Assembly: GCF_003050935.1 (NCBI RefSeq) | Contig: NZ_QAOX01000012.1 | Location: 62,001 to 126,000, forward strand | DNA length: 64,000 bases | Direction: 5' to 3' | Source of the DNA: Luteibacter sp. OK325 | GTDB lineage: Bacteria; Pseudomonadota; Gammaproteobacteria; Xanthomonadales; Rhodanobacteraceae | Part shown: in pieces, positions 1 through 7,888 of the stretch | Position numbering within the stretch: the first letter of the stretch is position 1 | Layout of the letters: every line of letters begins with the position of its first letter | Notes under the pieces: model-generated | The model's database searches: none | What the model saw: only the letters and a program-made list of their open reading frames with translations | What the model was told of the DNA's origin: nothing | Translations under genes and position numbers: made by a program

Positions 1-138
1 CCCGCCCACGCCGATGACGCACACGTGCGCGTTGGCGAGGCGGTCCAGGGTGCCGCGGCCGTAGAGCCGCTCGATGCCGGCGAAACGTTCGGCCTGGGCC
101 GTACTCACGGGTATCTCGGTGTGGGGAATGACAGTCAT
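1..138 (-). CDS. tcdA: TcdA/CsdL, tRNA threonylcarbamoyladenosine dehydratase (N-terminal part)
   Basis: Only the first 46 codons lie in the window; the gene runs off the left edge. The translation starts MTVIPHTEIP, continues with RFAGIERLYG and ends in HVCVIGVGG. This is the start of the E1-like ThiF/MoeB fold: the RF-G-RLYG segment, then the glycine-rich nucleotide-binding turn. Family members cyclise the t6A37 modification of ANN-decoding tRNAs in an ATP-dependent reaction. The ATG lies at 138 and the gene is divergent from the cytochrome gene. MoeB/ThiF relatives share the glycine turn, but the RLYG segment points to TcdA. Confidence 0.85.
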   Translation of the reverse strand, partial: MTVIPHTEIPVSTAQAERFAGIERLYGRGTLDRLANAHVCVIGVGG

Positions 139-202
139 TGTCTCATATTGAAAGAATGGGACCGTCCGCTATGCTGACAGTCCGGAAAGCCATGGATCAC
201 CG

Positions 203-592
203 ATGCGCGCGCTGCTTCTCGTCATCCTGGGCCTTGCCGTGGGCGCCATGGGCGCTACGTTCGCCTTGTCGGCCCTTCGCCAGGGCACGCCCTTCCACAG
301 TGGCGTCATGGCCGTGATGCAGCACCACATGGGCGCACTTCGGGCCAACGTGCGGGCGAAGCAATGCGATGCCAAGGGCAACGCCAGCCATCTGGCGCGC
401 ATGCGCGAGACCGCCGGCGACATCCGCGACGCTTTCCCTGAGATGGAAGCCTCGTTCTTCCAGGTCGACGACACCCTGCTCACGGCGCTCGACGGCGCCG
501 TCGCCGCCGCGCCGACAACCTGTGAGGCCCTGGTGGCCGCGTTGAAACCGGTAGGCGACGCCTGCCAGTCCTGTCACCAGCAGTTCCGCTGA
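203..592 (+). CDS. Small membrane-anchored cytochrome c (class II-like, C-terminal CxxCH)
   Basis: A 129-aa protein with an N-terminal hydrophobic stretch (about residues 3-22, signal peptide or anchor). A helical middle follows, and a single haem-binding motif CQSCH lies at residues 121-125, almost at the C-terminus. That placement and size resemble the four-helix cytochrome c' class. The stop codon is one base before the start of the sensor kinase at 594, so the two are almost certainly cotranscribed. A c-type haem protein heading a quorum-sensing style operon is unusual and could supply redox or gas input (inference). The exact family is not certain. Confidence 0.75.
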   Translation: MRALLLVILGLAVGAMGATFALSALRQGTPFHSGVMAVMQHHMGALRANVRAKQCDAKGNASHLARMRETAGDIRDAFPEMEASFFQVDDTLLTALDGAVAAAPTTCEALVAALKPVGDACQSCHQQFR

Positions 593-593
593 C

Positions 594-1964
594 ATGACCG
601 CGTTACCGCCAGACAGGCCGGCCGGTTTCCTGCGCATGCAGTGGTGGCTGCTCGTGCGCGCCATGGCGCGTTTCGAAACGACCATGTTCCTGCGCACTCG
701 CTATTCGCAGCCGAAGATGGTGGCGATCGGCGTGGTGGGCAGCTTCTGCCTGGCCGTCTATTACCCGGTCTGGGCCTACCTGTTTCCGCAGCCCTACGAA
801 AACCTGCCCATGCGGCTGGTTTGCAGCGCCACCTTCATCCCATTGGCGTTGCTGCCCTGGTGGCCGCGTCGCCTGCGTACGCACCTGCCCACGTACTGGT
901 ACTTCGCCATGACGGTGGCGATGCCCTTCTTTGTCGGCTACATGACCCTGCGCAATGCCACGCCGGCGTGGCTGATGACCCACCTGGCCTGCGTGATGCT
1001 GCTGATGATGCTGTTCGACATCGTCAGCTTCCTGCTCGTCTTCAGCATCGGCAGCTTGCTCGCGGGCGTGGTCTTCGTGCTTTCCCCCGAGGCGCACCTG
1101 CATACGCAGACGATGCTCGAGTACATTCCACTGCTGTTGTTCGGCATGGTCGGCGGTGCCACCTGCACGGTTTCCGCGACGATGGCCGAGCAATCGCGCA
1201 TCGAAGCGCTGACCGCCGCCTCGAACAATATCGCCCACGAGCTGCGCACGCCGCTCGGCTCGCTGCGTATCGCGGCACGCGCCGTGGCGCGTTTCATGCC
1301 GGACCTGATCCGCAGCCACCGTCTGGCCGAGGGCCATGGACTGCCCGTGCCGGAGCTTCGCGCGCAGAACCTGCATGCGCTGGAGCGCAGCATCGGCGTC
1401 ATGGAGCGCGAGGTCACCTATGCCAATACCATCATCGACATGCTGCTGCTCTCCGCCCGCCCGATCGGCGAAGTGCCGCTGATTCCACTGACTGCCCGTG
1501 AATGCGTGGAGCAGGCTTTGCGCCGGTTTCCCTATGGCTCACGCGCTGAACGCGAGCGGATCACCCTGTCGCCCACGGGTGACTTTCCCCTCCTTGGCGA
1601 GGAGAGCCTGGTGGTCCACGTGCTGTTCAATCTCCTGCGCAATGCACTTTTTCATACCGATCGGGCCGGCAAGGGCGACATCGGCGTGTTCATCGAGCCC
1701 GGTGAACGGGCCAGCCGCATCCGTGTCTACGACACCGGCCCGGGCATCCCGCCGGACGTTGTTCCCCGTATTTTCAACCGCTTCTACTCGTATTCGAGCG
1801 ACAGCCCGGGTACCGGTGCGATCACCGGGCTAGGAATAGGTCTCGCTTTTTGCCGCGCGGCGATGGAGCATATGGGAGGTGGCATCGTCTGCCGAACCAA
1901 TCTGGGTGAATTCACCGAATTCACCCTAACCTTTCCGCATGCGGAGACCGGGGACCGGCAGTGA
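594..1964 (+). CDS. lqsS: Six-helix sensor histidine kinase, LqsS/CqsS-like
   Basis: A 456-aa kinase. About six hydrophobic segments occupy residues 45-190 with no large periplasmic domain, followed by an H-box (NNIAHELRTPLGS, His215). The ATPase part has an N-box (FNLLRNALFHT), a G1 box (DTGPGIPP) and a G2 box (GLGIGLAF). No receiver domain is attached, as in Legionella LqsS and unlike the hybrid Vibrio CqsS. It follows the cytochrome gene by one base and overlaps the response regulator. With an LqsA/CqsA-type synthase downstream, the likely ligand is an alpha-hydroxyketone (inference from context). A generic kinase cannot be excluded from its own sequence alone. Confidence 0.82.
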   Translation: MTALPPDRPAGFLRMQWWLLVRAMARFETTMFLRTRYSQPKMVAIGVVGSFCLAVYYPVWAYLFPQPYENLPMRLVCSATFIPLALLPWWPRRLRTHLPTYWYFAMTVAMPFFVGYMTLRNATPAWLMTHLACVMLLMMLFDIVSFLLVFSIGSLLAGVVFVLSPEAHLHTQTMLEYIPLLLFGMVGGATCTVSATMAEQSRIEALTAASNNIAHELRTPLGSLRIAARAVARFMPDLIRSHRLAEGHGLPVPELRAQNLHALERSIGVMEREVTYANTIIDMLLLSARPIGEVPLIPLTARECVEQALRRFPYGSRAERERITLSPTGDFPLLGEESLVVHVLFNLLRNALFHTDRAGKGDIGVFIEPGERASRIRVYDTGPGIPPDVVPRIFNRFYSYSSDSPGTGAITGLGIGLAFCRAAMEHMGGGIVCRTNLGEFTEFTLTFPHAETGDRQ

Positions 1965-3001
1965 TGACGTTGAACTCGCAGGGCGATATCCAGCCCTTCC
2001 ACTTTCCAACAACGACGTTCCTCGTGGACGACCACGAGGAGTACCTCGACGTCGTGCCGCTCCTGCTCGATCCGATGGTCCGCGTGCGCACCTTCAGTTC
2101 GCCGCGAAGCGCGCTGGCCACCCTGGGTAACAACGGCAGTCGCCCGGTCCCGGGCGGCGGCTGGCTGTATCGCTGGAAGGATCGCCCTTCCGAGACCCAG
2201 GAGCTGGTGGCCCTCGATATCGACTCGATCCATCGCGTGGTTTACGACCCGGAGCGCTTCGCGGAGATTTCCGTGGTGGTGGTCGACCAGGCCATGCCCG
2301 AGATGGACGGCATCACGTTCTGCAAGCGCTTGCCGAATCCGCATATCGGCAAGATCCTGTTGACCGGCCGCGCGGACGATGCCACGGCCATCGATGCCTT
2401 CAATTCGGGCGTCATTGACCGTTTCATCCGCAAGAACGACCCCCTGGCCATCGAAAAGCTGCAAACGGCCATCACCGAACTGCAGCGTCGTTACTTCGAG
2501 CGGGCCAGCGCTTTCGTTGCCGAAACCCTGGCGCTGGGCAATTTCCGCTTTCTCCGTGACCCGGCGTTCCGCGAGGTCCTGCAGAGCGTCACGGCCACGT
2601 TCCAGCCGGTGGAGTGCTATGTGCACTGCAATCCCACCGGACTGCTGCTGATCGACGCCTGGGGTATCGGTCGCTTCCTTCTCGTCCAGACCGACGAGGA
2701 CCTGCGTACCCACTATGAAATTGCGGCAGATCTGGGCGCCCCCCAGACCGTCCTCGACGCCCTCCGCGGCGGCGAGGCACTGCCCTGGTTCCGCTCCCGC
2801 GACGGCTTCTACCACAAGGGCGTGGAGAATCCGGAAGCCCACATGTACCCCGCGACGGCGGTTTCCGGCGAACAGTGGTACTACTACGCGCTGATCGACG
2901 ACGTGGAGCGCTTCCGGCTGCAACACATCAAGTCGTACCGGAGCTGGCTGCGCGAGCAGGACCTGAGCCTCTCTGCCGACAGCAGGCCGCGTTTCATCTA
3001 A
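1964..3001 (+). CDS. lqsR: LqsR-like response regulator with non-DNA-binding output domain
   Basis: A 345-aa regulator. The receiver domain begins with FLVDDHEEYLD (acidic pair) and has its phospho-acceptor in VVVVDQAMPEMDG at Asp108, unusually late because of an insertion of about 50 residues (roughly 45-100). LLTGRADD and RFIRKND supply the Thr and Lys switch residues. The C-terminal 190 residues show no helix-turn-helix, GGDEF or ATPase motif. From memory, Legionella LqsR also has its acceptor near position 108 and a nuclease-like output fold. The ATG at 1964 overlaps the kinase stop (TGATG); a GTG at 1961 is an alternative. Cognate partner of the kinase by position. Confidence 0.82.
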   Translation: MTLNSQGDIQPFHFPTTTFLVDDHEEYLDVVPLLLDPMVRVRTFSSPRSALATLGNNGSRPVPGGGWLYRWKDRPSETQELVALDIDSIHRVVYDPERFAEISVVVVDQAMPEMDGITFCKRLPNPHIGKILLTGRADDATAIDAFNSGVIDRFIRKNDPLAIEKLQTAITELQRRYFERASAFVAETLALGNFRFLRDPAFREVLQSVTATFQPVECYVHCNPTGLLLIDAWGIGRFLLVQTDEDLRTHYEIAADLGAPQTVLDALRGGEALPWFRSRDGFYHKGVENPEAHMYPATAVSGEQWYYYALIDDVERFRLQHIKSYRSWLREQDLSLSADSRPRFI

Positions 3002-3023
3002 TCGGGCTCATTTCTCAATCTGG

Positions 3024-3068
3024 AGGACGCCTTCGTACCGGACCATCCGGTATGCCAGGCGTCCTTTG
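3024..3068 (+). terminator. Intrinsic terminator after the response regulator
   Basis: Nested inverted repeats: outer arms AGGACGCC (3024-3031) and GGCGTCCT (3058-3065), inner arms TACCGGA and TCCGGTA (3036-3042/3046-3052) with a three-base loop. A short T run (3065-3067) follows. It lies 22 bp after the lqsR stop and before the synthase gene, so it may separate the two transcripts or allow partial read-through. Confidence 0.6.
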
Positions 3069-3132
3069 TCGTGCGTGGCTCCGCGGTCGTTCCGACGCCG
3101 GGGCCTGGCGACGTCTCTCTTAGCAATGGCAC

Positions 3133-3170
3133 GAGGCCGAAGTCCGTTCGCGGACTTCGCAGGACGCCTC
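3133..3170 (+). promoter_or_regulatory. Stem-loop in the leader of the autoinducer synthase gene
   Basis: A perfect 8-bp stem GAAGTCCG/CGGACTTC (3139-3146/3151-3158) closed by a TTCG tetraloop, flanked by a second pairing GAGGC/GCCTC (3133-3137/3166-3170). It has no T tract and sits about 100 bp before the synthase ATG. It could be an mRNA-stabilising leader element, a small-RNA contact or part of a small RNA. The role is inferred only from position. Confidence 0.45.
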
Positions 3171-3274
3171 TCTCATCTTCATGCGTCTGCCTGGGCGAGG
3201 CCGACGTGCGTGCGCCGTCCGCGTGGGCGGCGCCGTGGATATCGCCCATCCCCTTGCCAGAGAGAGAGGTCACC

Positions 3275-4537
3275 ATGGAAAACGTTTCCGTCCTGCATCG
3301 CGTCGCCCGAGCACCGGCACTTCCCGAATTCGTTCAACGCAGGGTCGACAAATTTCACAACGAACGGGTTGCCATCGACTGGGGTGGCCGTCACATTTTG
3401 CGGGGACGGAAGGCCACCGATGCCGACCTGATGCTGCAGAGCAACGATTACCTGGCCATCGCCGGGCATCCCGCCATCGTGGAAGCACAGCGCGAGGCAC
3501 TGGCCACGGGAGGCCTCGGCATGATGATGTCGGCGCTGTTCCAGCAGCACGCGGACGATCCGCTGCACCGCGTAGAGGGGGAACTCGCACGCGCCGTCGG
3601 CAGTGAGGACGGCATCCTCGCCCAGTCCGGATTTGCCGCCAACGTGGGGCTTATCCAGTCGATCGCTGGCGAACGTGTGCCGGTGTACGTCGACATGCTG
3701 GCTCACGCCTCGCTGTGGGAAGGGGTCCGTAGCGCCGGCGCCAGGGCGGTTTCCGTGCTGCACAACGACATGACCCATCTGGAGCGCCAGGTCATGCGCC
3801 ATGGCCCCGGGGTCATCGTCGTCGACGCCGTGTACAGCACCAACGGCAGCGTGGCACCGCTGGTCGACATCGCCCGGCTTTCCCATGAGCACGGCTGCGT
3901 GCTGGTGGTCGACGAGTCGCATTCGCTCGGCACGCATGGAGCGCGTGGCGAAGGCCTCGTGGCCAGCCTGGGGCTCAACCACCGTGTCCACTTCATCACG
4001 GCGAGCCTGGCCAAGGCCTATTGCTCGCGCGCCGGTTTCATCGCCTGCACCACCGCCTTCAAGGACTACTTCGGCTGCGAGGCACTTCCGGCGATCTTCA
4101 GCTCGTCGCTTCTTCCCCACGAGCTGGCCGGCCTGTCCGCCTCGCACCGGGTGATCCAGTCCGAAAGCTGGCGACGCCAGCGCCTGAGGCAGGTGACGCG
4201 TCACGTGCGCAGCGAGCTCACCGAACTGGGCTACCCCATCGCCGACGGCACCGAACAGATCGTGGCGTTCGAGGCTGGCGTGGAACTCCTTACCGGACAC
4301 GTACGTGACGTGATGGAGCGTCACGGCGTGTTCGGTTCGGTGTTCAGCGCACCGGCGACCACGGCAAACCGTTCACTGCTGCGCCTGACGCTCAATGCGG
4401 GCATGAGCGACGCCGATGTGGAACGCCTGGTCGAGGTGTGCCGCACGGCACGCGGCGAGATGGACTTGCCGTCGTGGAGCGCGACGCGCCGGTCCACGCG
4501 GGATGCCGCCCGGGCGCCTTCCGCGGAAGTGGCCTGA
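3275..4537 (+). CDS. lqsA: CqsA/LqsA-type alpha-hydroxyketone autoinducer synthase
   Basis: A 420-aa PLP-dependent alpha-oxoamine synthase family protein. Segments close to remembered Vibrio CqsA occur in order: LQSNDYLAIAGHP, HGPGVIVVDAVYST, VDESHSLGTHG, FITASLAKAYCSRAG with the PLP lysine at residue 247, PAIFSSSLLPHE, and GVFGSVFSAPATTANRS. These separate it from KBL and BioF relatives. Family members condense an acyl-CoA with an amino substrate to give alpha-hydroxy/amino-ketone signals (CAI-1, LAI-1). The ATG at 3275 follows AGAGAGAGG; an upstream in-frame extension covers the leader and is rejected. It is downstream of a matching kinase/regulator pair. The acyl chain length of the product cannot be told. 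Confidence 0.9.
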   Translation: MENVSVLHRVARAPALPEFVQRRVDKFHNERVAIDWGGRHILRGRKATDADLMLQSNDYLAIAGHPAIVEAQREALATGGLGMMMSALFQQHADDPLHRVEGELARAVGSEDGILAQSGFAANVGLIQSIAGERVPVYVDMLAHASLWEGVRSAGARAVSVLHNDMTHLERQVMRHGPGVIVVDAVYSTNGSVAPLVDIARLSHEHGCVLVVDESHSLGTHGARGEGLVASLGLNHRVHFITASLAKAYCSRAGFIACTTAFKDYFGCEALPAIFSSSLLPHELAGLSASHRVIQSESWRRQRLRQVTRHVRSELTELGYPIADGTEQIVAFEAGVELLTGHVRDVMERHGVFGSVFSAPATTANRSLLRLTLNAGMSDADVERLVEVCRTARGEMDLPSWSATRRSTRDAARAPSAEVA

Positions 4538-4566
4538 CCTTCGGCGCGGGCGCCGCTCACGCGTGC

Positions 4567-4872
4567 TCAGCGCAGCGAGACGCGCCCGCGCAGGATGTCC
4601 CAGAACATCGCCCAGTCACCCATCAGGCTATAGAGGGGATAGCGGAAGGTGGCCGGGCGATTCTTCTCGAACACGAAGTGCCCCACCCATGCGAAGCCGT
4701 AGCCGCCGACCAGCGCCAGCAGCAGCCAGCGTGGCTGGCCGGTGGCGACGAGCATCGCCAGTGCCACGAGAACGACCCAACTTCCCGCGAAATGCAGGCG
4801 CCGGCAGCGCGCGTCCGAATGCTCGCCCAGGTAATAGGGATAGAAATCACGGAAGCTGGCAAAGCGTGCCAT
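4567..4872 (-). CDS. Mpo1/DUF962-family membrane protein
   Basis: A 101-aa protein with FYPYYLGEHSDARCRRLHFAGS near the start, two central hydrophobic segments (about residues 28-62) and GHFVFEKNRPATF. This is the DUF962 layout, in which conserved His residues (GEHS, LHF, GHF) would bind iron. The yeast relative Mpo1 is a 2-hydroxy fatty acid dioxygenase; the bacterial role is not established. The ATG at 4872 is preferred over the GTG immediately before it. Convergent with the synthase gene, 29 bp apart. Confidence 0.82.
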   Translation of the reverse strand: MARFASFRDFYPYYLGEHSDARCRRLHFAGSWVVLVALAMLVATGQPRWLLLALVGGYGFAWVGHFVFEKNRPATFRYPLYSLMGDWAMFWDILRGRVSLR

Positions 4873-4884
4873 CACGGACTCCGT

Positions 4885-5754
4885 TCAATACGTCGGCAGG
4901 GGAATGCGCTCGTACTCGTCGCCGGGAACGATCGGAAAACGGCCTTCCGACCACTCGACCTTGGCCGCCTCGATCATCTCCGGCGAACTCGCGACGAAAT
5001 TCCACCACAGATGGCGCTCGCCATCGAGTGGCGCGCCACCGAAGAGCATGACCAGGGAGGGCTCGCGAGCGGTGAGCACCGGCGGTTCGCCGTCATAGGC
5101 CACGCCCATGTCCAGGGCACCCAGTTCGAGGTCGCCAAAATGCGCGGCGCCTTCGACCACATAGGCGCCCCACTCCGCGTGCTGCGCCGGCATGGTCAGC
5201 GTCGCGCCAGCTTCGAGGCGCGCTTCCACGAAAAACATCGGTGCGTAGACGCGCACCGGTGATGTCACGCCAAAGGCATCGCCGGCGATGACCACCAGGC
5301 TGGCGCCATCGCGCCTCACCTTGGGCAGGGTGTCTGCACCGTGGTGGTGAAACTCGGGATCGATACGCTCGTGCGACCTGGGCAGGGCCACCCATACCTG
5401 GATGCCATGCAGGTTCTGCCCGTGGTGACGCTCGTCCGGAGGTGTGCGCTCGGAATGCACGATGCCCTTGCCCGCCGTCATCCAGTTCACGTCACCCGGA
5501 TGGATATCGACGGCACTGCCGAGGCTGTCCCGGTGGCGGATCGCGCCGGCGAACAGCCAGGTCACGGTGGCCAGGCCGATATGCGGGTGTGGACGCACGT
5601 CCATGCCGGTGTCTTCGCCAAAGGCAGCCGGACCCATCTGGTCGAAGAAGACAAACGGCCCGACGTGCCGGGCCTTCAGGTGCGGCAACATGCGACGCAC
5701 GACGAACCCGCCACCCAGATCGCGCTGCTTGCCGTCGATGGGGACTGTCGTCAT
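4885..5754 (-). CDS. Pirin family protein
   Basis: A 289-aa bicupin. The N-terminal cupin carries the pirin metal motif: HPHIGLATVTWLFAG, then HRDSLG, a GDVNWMTAGKGIVHSE segment and HGIQVWVALP. The C-terminal part (LFGGAPLDGERHLWWNFVASS) is the usual pirin C-terminal cupin end. Bacterial pirins include quercetin dioxygenases and redox-linked regulators, so the substrate is open. The ATG at 5754 follows GGAG at a good distance; a 10-codon upstream extension is rejected. It lies 12 bp before the Mpo1-like gene in the same direction, probably one transcript. Confidence 0.88.
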   Translation of the reverse strand: MTTVPIDGKQRDLGGGFVVRRMLPHLKARHVGPFVFFDQMGPAAFGEDTGMDVRPHPHIGLATVTWLFAGAIRHRDSLGSAVDIHPGDVNWMTAGKGIVHSERTPPDERHHGQNLHGIQVWVALPRSHERIDPEFHHHGADTLPKVRRDGASLVVIAGDAFGVTSPVRVYAPMFFVEARLEAGATLTMPAQHAEWGAYVVEGAAHFGDLELGALDMGVAYDGEPPVLTAREPSLVMLFGGAPLDGERHLWWNFVASSPEMIEAAKVEWSEGRFPIVPGDEYERIPLPTY

Positions 5755-5799
5755 GGGAAATGCTCCGGGTGTCGTAAACCTCAAGCGTAGCCGATGCGC

Positions 5800-6678
5800 C
5801 TAGCCAGGCTGCATCCACCGGGCGATTCGAAGCGCAATCTCCGCCGGAACCTTCATCCAGGCGAAATGATCGGCGGGCGCGCCAGCGAGGTTCTCCGGAG
5901 CGATCACTTCACTACGCCTGGGCGCGTCCGGCATCTTGTCGAGCAGGAACGCCAGCGATGCCTCGGGACCGAACCAGTCGTCGCGCAGGCGCAGCGCGAA
6001 GACCGGCGCGCGCTGCTTATGCAGGGCGGCTTCCAGGTCTACACCGATGCCACGACCGGCATAGCGCCCGGTGCGACCCGTGCGTGACCAGTCACCGATA
6101 ACGCCGCGCGCCTCGTTGCCACCGAAACCCACGCGGCGTCCCGGTAGCCACCCCACCAGATTGGCGAGCAGGGGCGCGGCGATCAGCGCCATCCCGACCC
6201 AGGGTTTGAAGCAACGCCAATAGGGTGAGCCACTGCCAACGAGCGCCAGGCCCGCCAAGGGCAATGGAGTCGTCGCGGCCAACAGCGTCGCCAGTTGTCC
6301 GCCCAGGCTGTGCCCGCCCACGTACAGAGGCAAGGAAGGCACGGCCGCACGCAGGGCGCGCAGGCTGGTCGGCAAGTCGTCGGTGAGGAGTTCGCGGTAG
6401 CCCCAGTCCGCGCGTCGACCGGCCCGGCGGTTGCTGGATCCGATGCCCCGCCATTCGTGGACGGCAACGGCAATACCGTGGTCGGCCAGGGCGAGAGCGA
6501 GGGGTTCGTAATGCCGGGCGGCCACACCGAGTGCGGGCACCCAGAGCAAGGCAGCGACTTCGTCCCCCGGGGGACGGTAGAGGACCAGATCGGCGGATGC
6601 GCCGTCGGCCATGTGCAGCGGGATCGCCTGCCGTTGAGAACGATGCAGGGTCGTTGCGTGCGTAGGACTATCTGTCAT
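5800..6678 (-). CDS. Alpha/beta hydrolase fold protein
   Basis: A 292-aa cytoplasmic protein without a signal peptide. It has an oxyanion-side segment (LLWVPALGVAARHYEPLA), a nucleophile elbow GGHSLGGQ (Ser about residue 123), and a late His (ADHFAWMKVP) as the likely catalytic histidine. Length and layout match predicted hydrolases of the serine aminopeptidase/esterase type. Substrate unknown. Located upstream of the pirin gene on the same strand with 45 bp between. Confidence 0.75.
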   Translation of the reverse strand: MTDSPTHATTLHRSQRQAIPLHMADGASADLVLYRPPGDEVAALLWVPALGVAARHYEPLALALADHGIAVAVHEWRGIGSSNRRAGRRADWGYRELLTDDLPTSLRALRAAVPSLPLYVGGHSLGGQLATLLAATTPLPLAGLALVGSGSPYWRCFKPWVGMALIAAPLLANLVGWLPGRRVGFGGNEARGVIGDWSRTGRTGRYAGRGIGVDLEAALHKQRAPVFALRLRDDWFGPEASLAFLLDKMPDAPRRSEVIAPENLAGAPADHFAWMKVPAEIALRIARWMQPG

Positions 6679-6684
6679 GCAGCC

Positions 6685-6718
6685 AAAAGCTCCCTCGGTG
6701 CAAACGCACCGAGGGAGC
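6685..6718 (-). terminator. Intrinsic terminator of the first cold-shock gene
   Basis: A perfect 13-bp stem GCTCCCTCGGTGC/GCACCGAGGGAGC (6689-6701/6706-6718) with a four-base loop. On the minus strand it is followed by TTTT (6685-6688). It lies 44 bp beyond the stop of the cold-shock gene at 6763. Confidence 0.85.
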
Positions 6719-6762
6719 AGAAGTCTTGCAAGAACGAGCGGCGCTAGCCAGCCCGAACAGAG

Positions 6763-6966
6763 TTACTTCGGATTGACGTTATCCGCCTGCGGGCCCTTCT
6801 GGCCCTGGGTCACGGTGTACTCAACCTTCTGACCTTCCTGCAGCGACTTGAAGCCGTTGCCCTGGATCGAACGGAAATGGACGAACACGTCCGGGCCGCC
6901 CTCATCCTGAGTAATGAAGCCAAAGCCCTTTGCATCGTTGAACCACTTAACAGTACCAGTTGCCAT
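6763..6966 (-). CDS. Cold-shock protein (CspA family)
   Basis: A 67-aa OB-fold RNA chaperone. RNP1 (KGFGFITQ) and RNP2 (DVFVHFRSI) are both present, and the family start [17 protein letters not shown] fixes the ATG at 6966; a longer in-frame start is rejected. It binds single-stranded RNA/DNA and melts mRNA structure. The leader is long, AT-rich and structured, as is usual for this family. Confidence 0.95.
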   Translation of the reverse strand: MATGTVKWFNDAKGFGFITQDEGGPDVFVHFRSIQGNGFKSLQEGQKVEYTVTQGQKGPQADNVNPK

Positions 6967-7290
6967 CACACACACCTCTATCCAACACTCGAAAACCCGG
7001 CTCGCGAGCCGGCGACTTACTGGGAATGCAGGACCGGGTGAGGCGATGGAGCGTAAACTTCGCGCTTACATCGGGCCACTCGCGTGACCGCGCAGACACA
7101 GTAAGGTGGATGATAACCATATTTGGCGCGAGTTATGTAGGGGAATGCCTACATAGGACGAATTTTTGACGTCTATCACGACTTTTTTCGTGAAGAAAGC
7201 CATTTTCTTAGGAATTTTTCCGCTCTTGCGGCTCTTGCGGGTCTGGCGCCTCGCGCCTTCGCCGATGAATCGGCCCCCACAACAGGCATG
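6967..7290 (-). promoter_or_regulatory. Long structured leader/promoter region of the first cold-shock gene
   Basis: No gene is seen in these 324 bp. A 16-bp palindrome CCGGCTCGCGAGCCGG (6997-7012) lies 30 bp before the ATG and on the minus strand is followed by GTTTTC, so it resembles a weak terminator in the leader. An inverted repeat TATGTAGG/CCTACATA (7134-7141/7148-7155) could be an operator. An AT-rich stretch (about 7105-7220) probably holds the promoter. One REP-like unit lies at 7259-7280. Confidence 0.5.
7259..7280. repeat. REP-like unit, single copy
   Basis: One copy of the dispersed palindromic unit: core GCCGATGAATCGGC followed by CCCCAC, one base off the usual CTCCCAC end. It lies between two cold-shock genes, just beyond the terminator of the second. 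Confidence 0.6.
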
Positions 7291-7320
7291 AAAAAAGCCG
7301 GGCGTTGCCGCCCGGCTTTT
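7291..7320 (-). terminator. Intrinsic terminator of the second cold-shock gene
   Basis: Stem AAAAGCCGGGCG/CGCCCGGCTTTT with a TTGC loop, bordered by A6 on the left and T4 on the right, so the minus-strand transcript ends in a U run. It lies 24 bp past the stop of the gene at 7345. Confidence 0.88.
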
Positions 7321-7344
7321 CATGCAGCGAGACTGTCAGAAGGC

Positions 7345-7554
7345 TTACGCCTTGTTGACTTCTTCAGCCTGCAGACCCTTCTGGCCGTTGACGACCTTGA
7401 AGGAGACCTTCTCGCCTTCGGCGAGGGACTTGAAGCCGTTGCCCTGGATAGCGCGGAAGTGAACAAACACGTCCGGGCCGTTCTCACGGGAGATAAAGCC
7501 GAAGCCCTTGGCGTCGTTGAACCACTTGACGGTGCCGATTTCACGATCCGACAT
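7345..7554 (-). CDS. Cold-shock protein (CspA family), second copy
   Basis: A 69-aa OB-fold protein beginning [20 protein letters not shown], with RNP1 KGFGFISR and RNP2 DVFVHFRAI. It is a paralogue of the neighbouring cold-shock protein with a different N-terminus and tail. The ATG at 7554 is chosen by family alignment. Its leader contains the hairpin GACGATC/GATCGTC (7591-7597/7603-7609). The remaining upstream gap to the lipoprotein gene at 7889 shows no other gene. Confidence 0.95.
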   Translation of the reverse strand: MSDREIGTVKWFNDAKGFGFISRENGPDVFVHFRAIQGNGFKSLAEGEKVSFKVVNGQKGLQAEEVNKA

Positions 7555-7888
7555 AGAAACACTCCAATACATTGTGTAGCGAATAAAACCGACGATCGAA
7601 GTGATCGTCGCTGGAACTGGTGTGCAAGGAAACGCGAGGAGCGAAGCGATGTTGCGGATCCGTGATCAGCTGCATCGGGTCAACGTAACTCTATGACCCC
7701 GGCAAACACAGTCGGCGAACTATACTCGTCCCTCCGGTAAATAGCGATGGCACCCCCTCAAGGCCCCGTCCGCGGCGCCCTGACGCTACGTTCACCCCCT
7801 GGCGGCACATGCTTGCGCCCCGTCGCACCCTCGATGCGACTTTTCGCCTACCATCCTTCCACGCCAAGCCCAAGGGGGACCGACGACC

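Noticed and set aside
3071-3274. 68-codon N-terminal extension of the autoinducer synthase
   Set aside because: It runs through a leader with stem-loops, has no family similarity, and the ATG at 3275 has a good ribosome-binding site and matches the CqsA start.
7105-7220. AT-rich stretch before the cold-shock gene as a riboswitch
   Set aside because: Only simple inverted repeats are visible; no known riboswitch core could be recognised, and cold-shock genes normally have long leaders.
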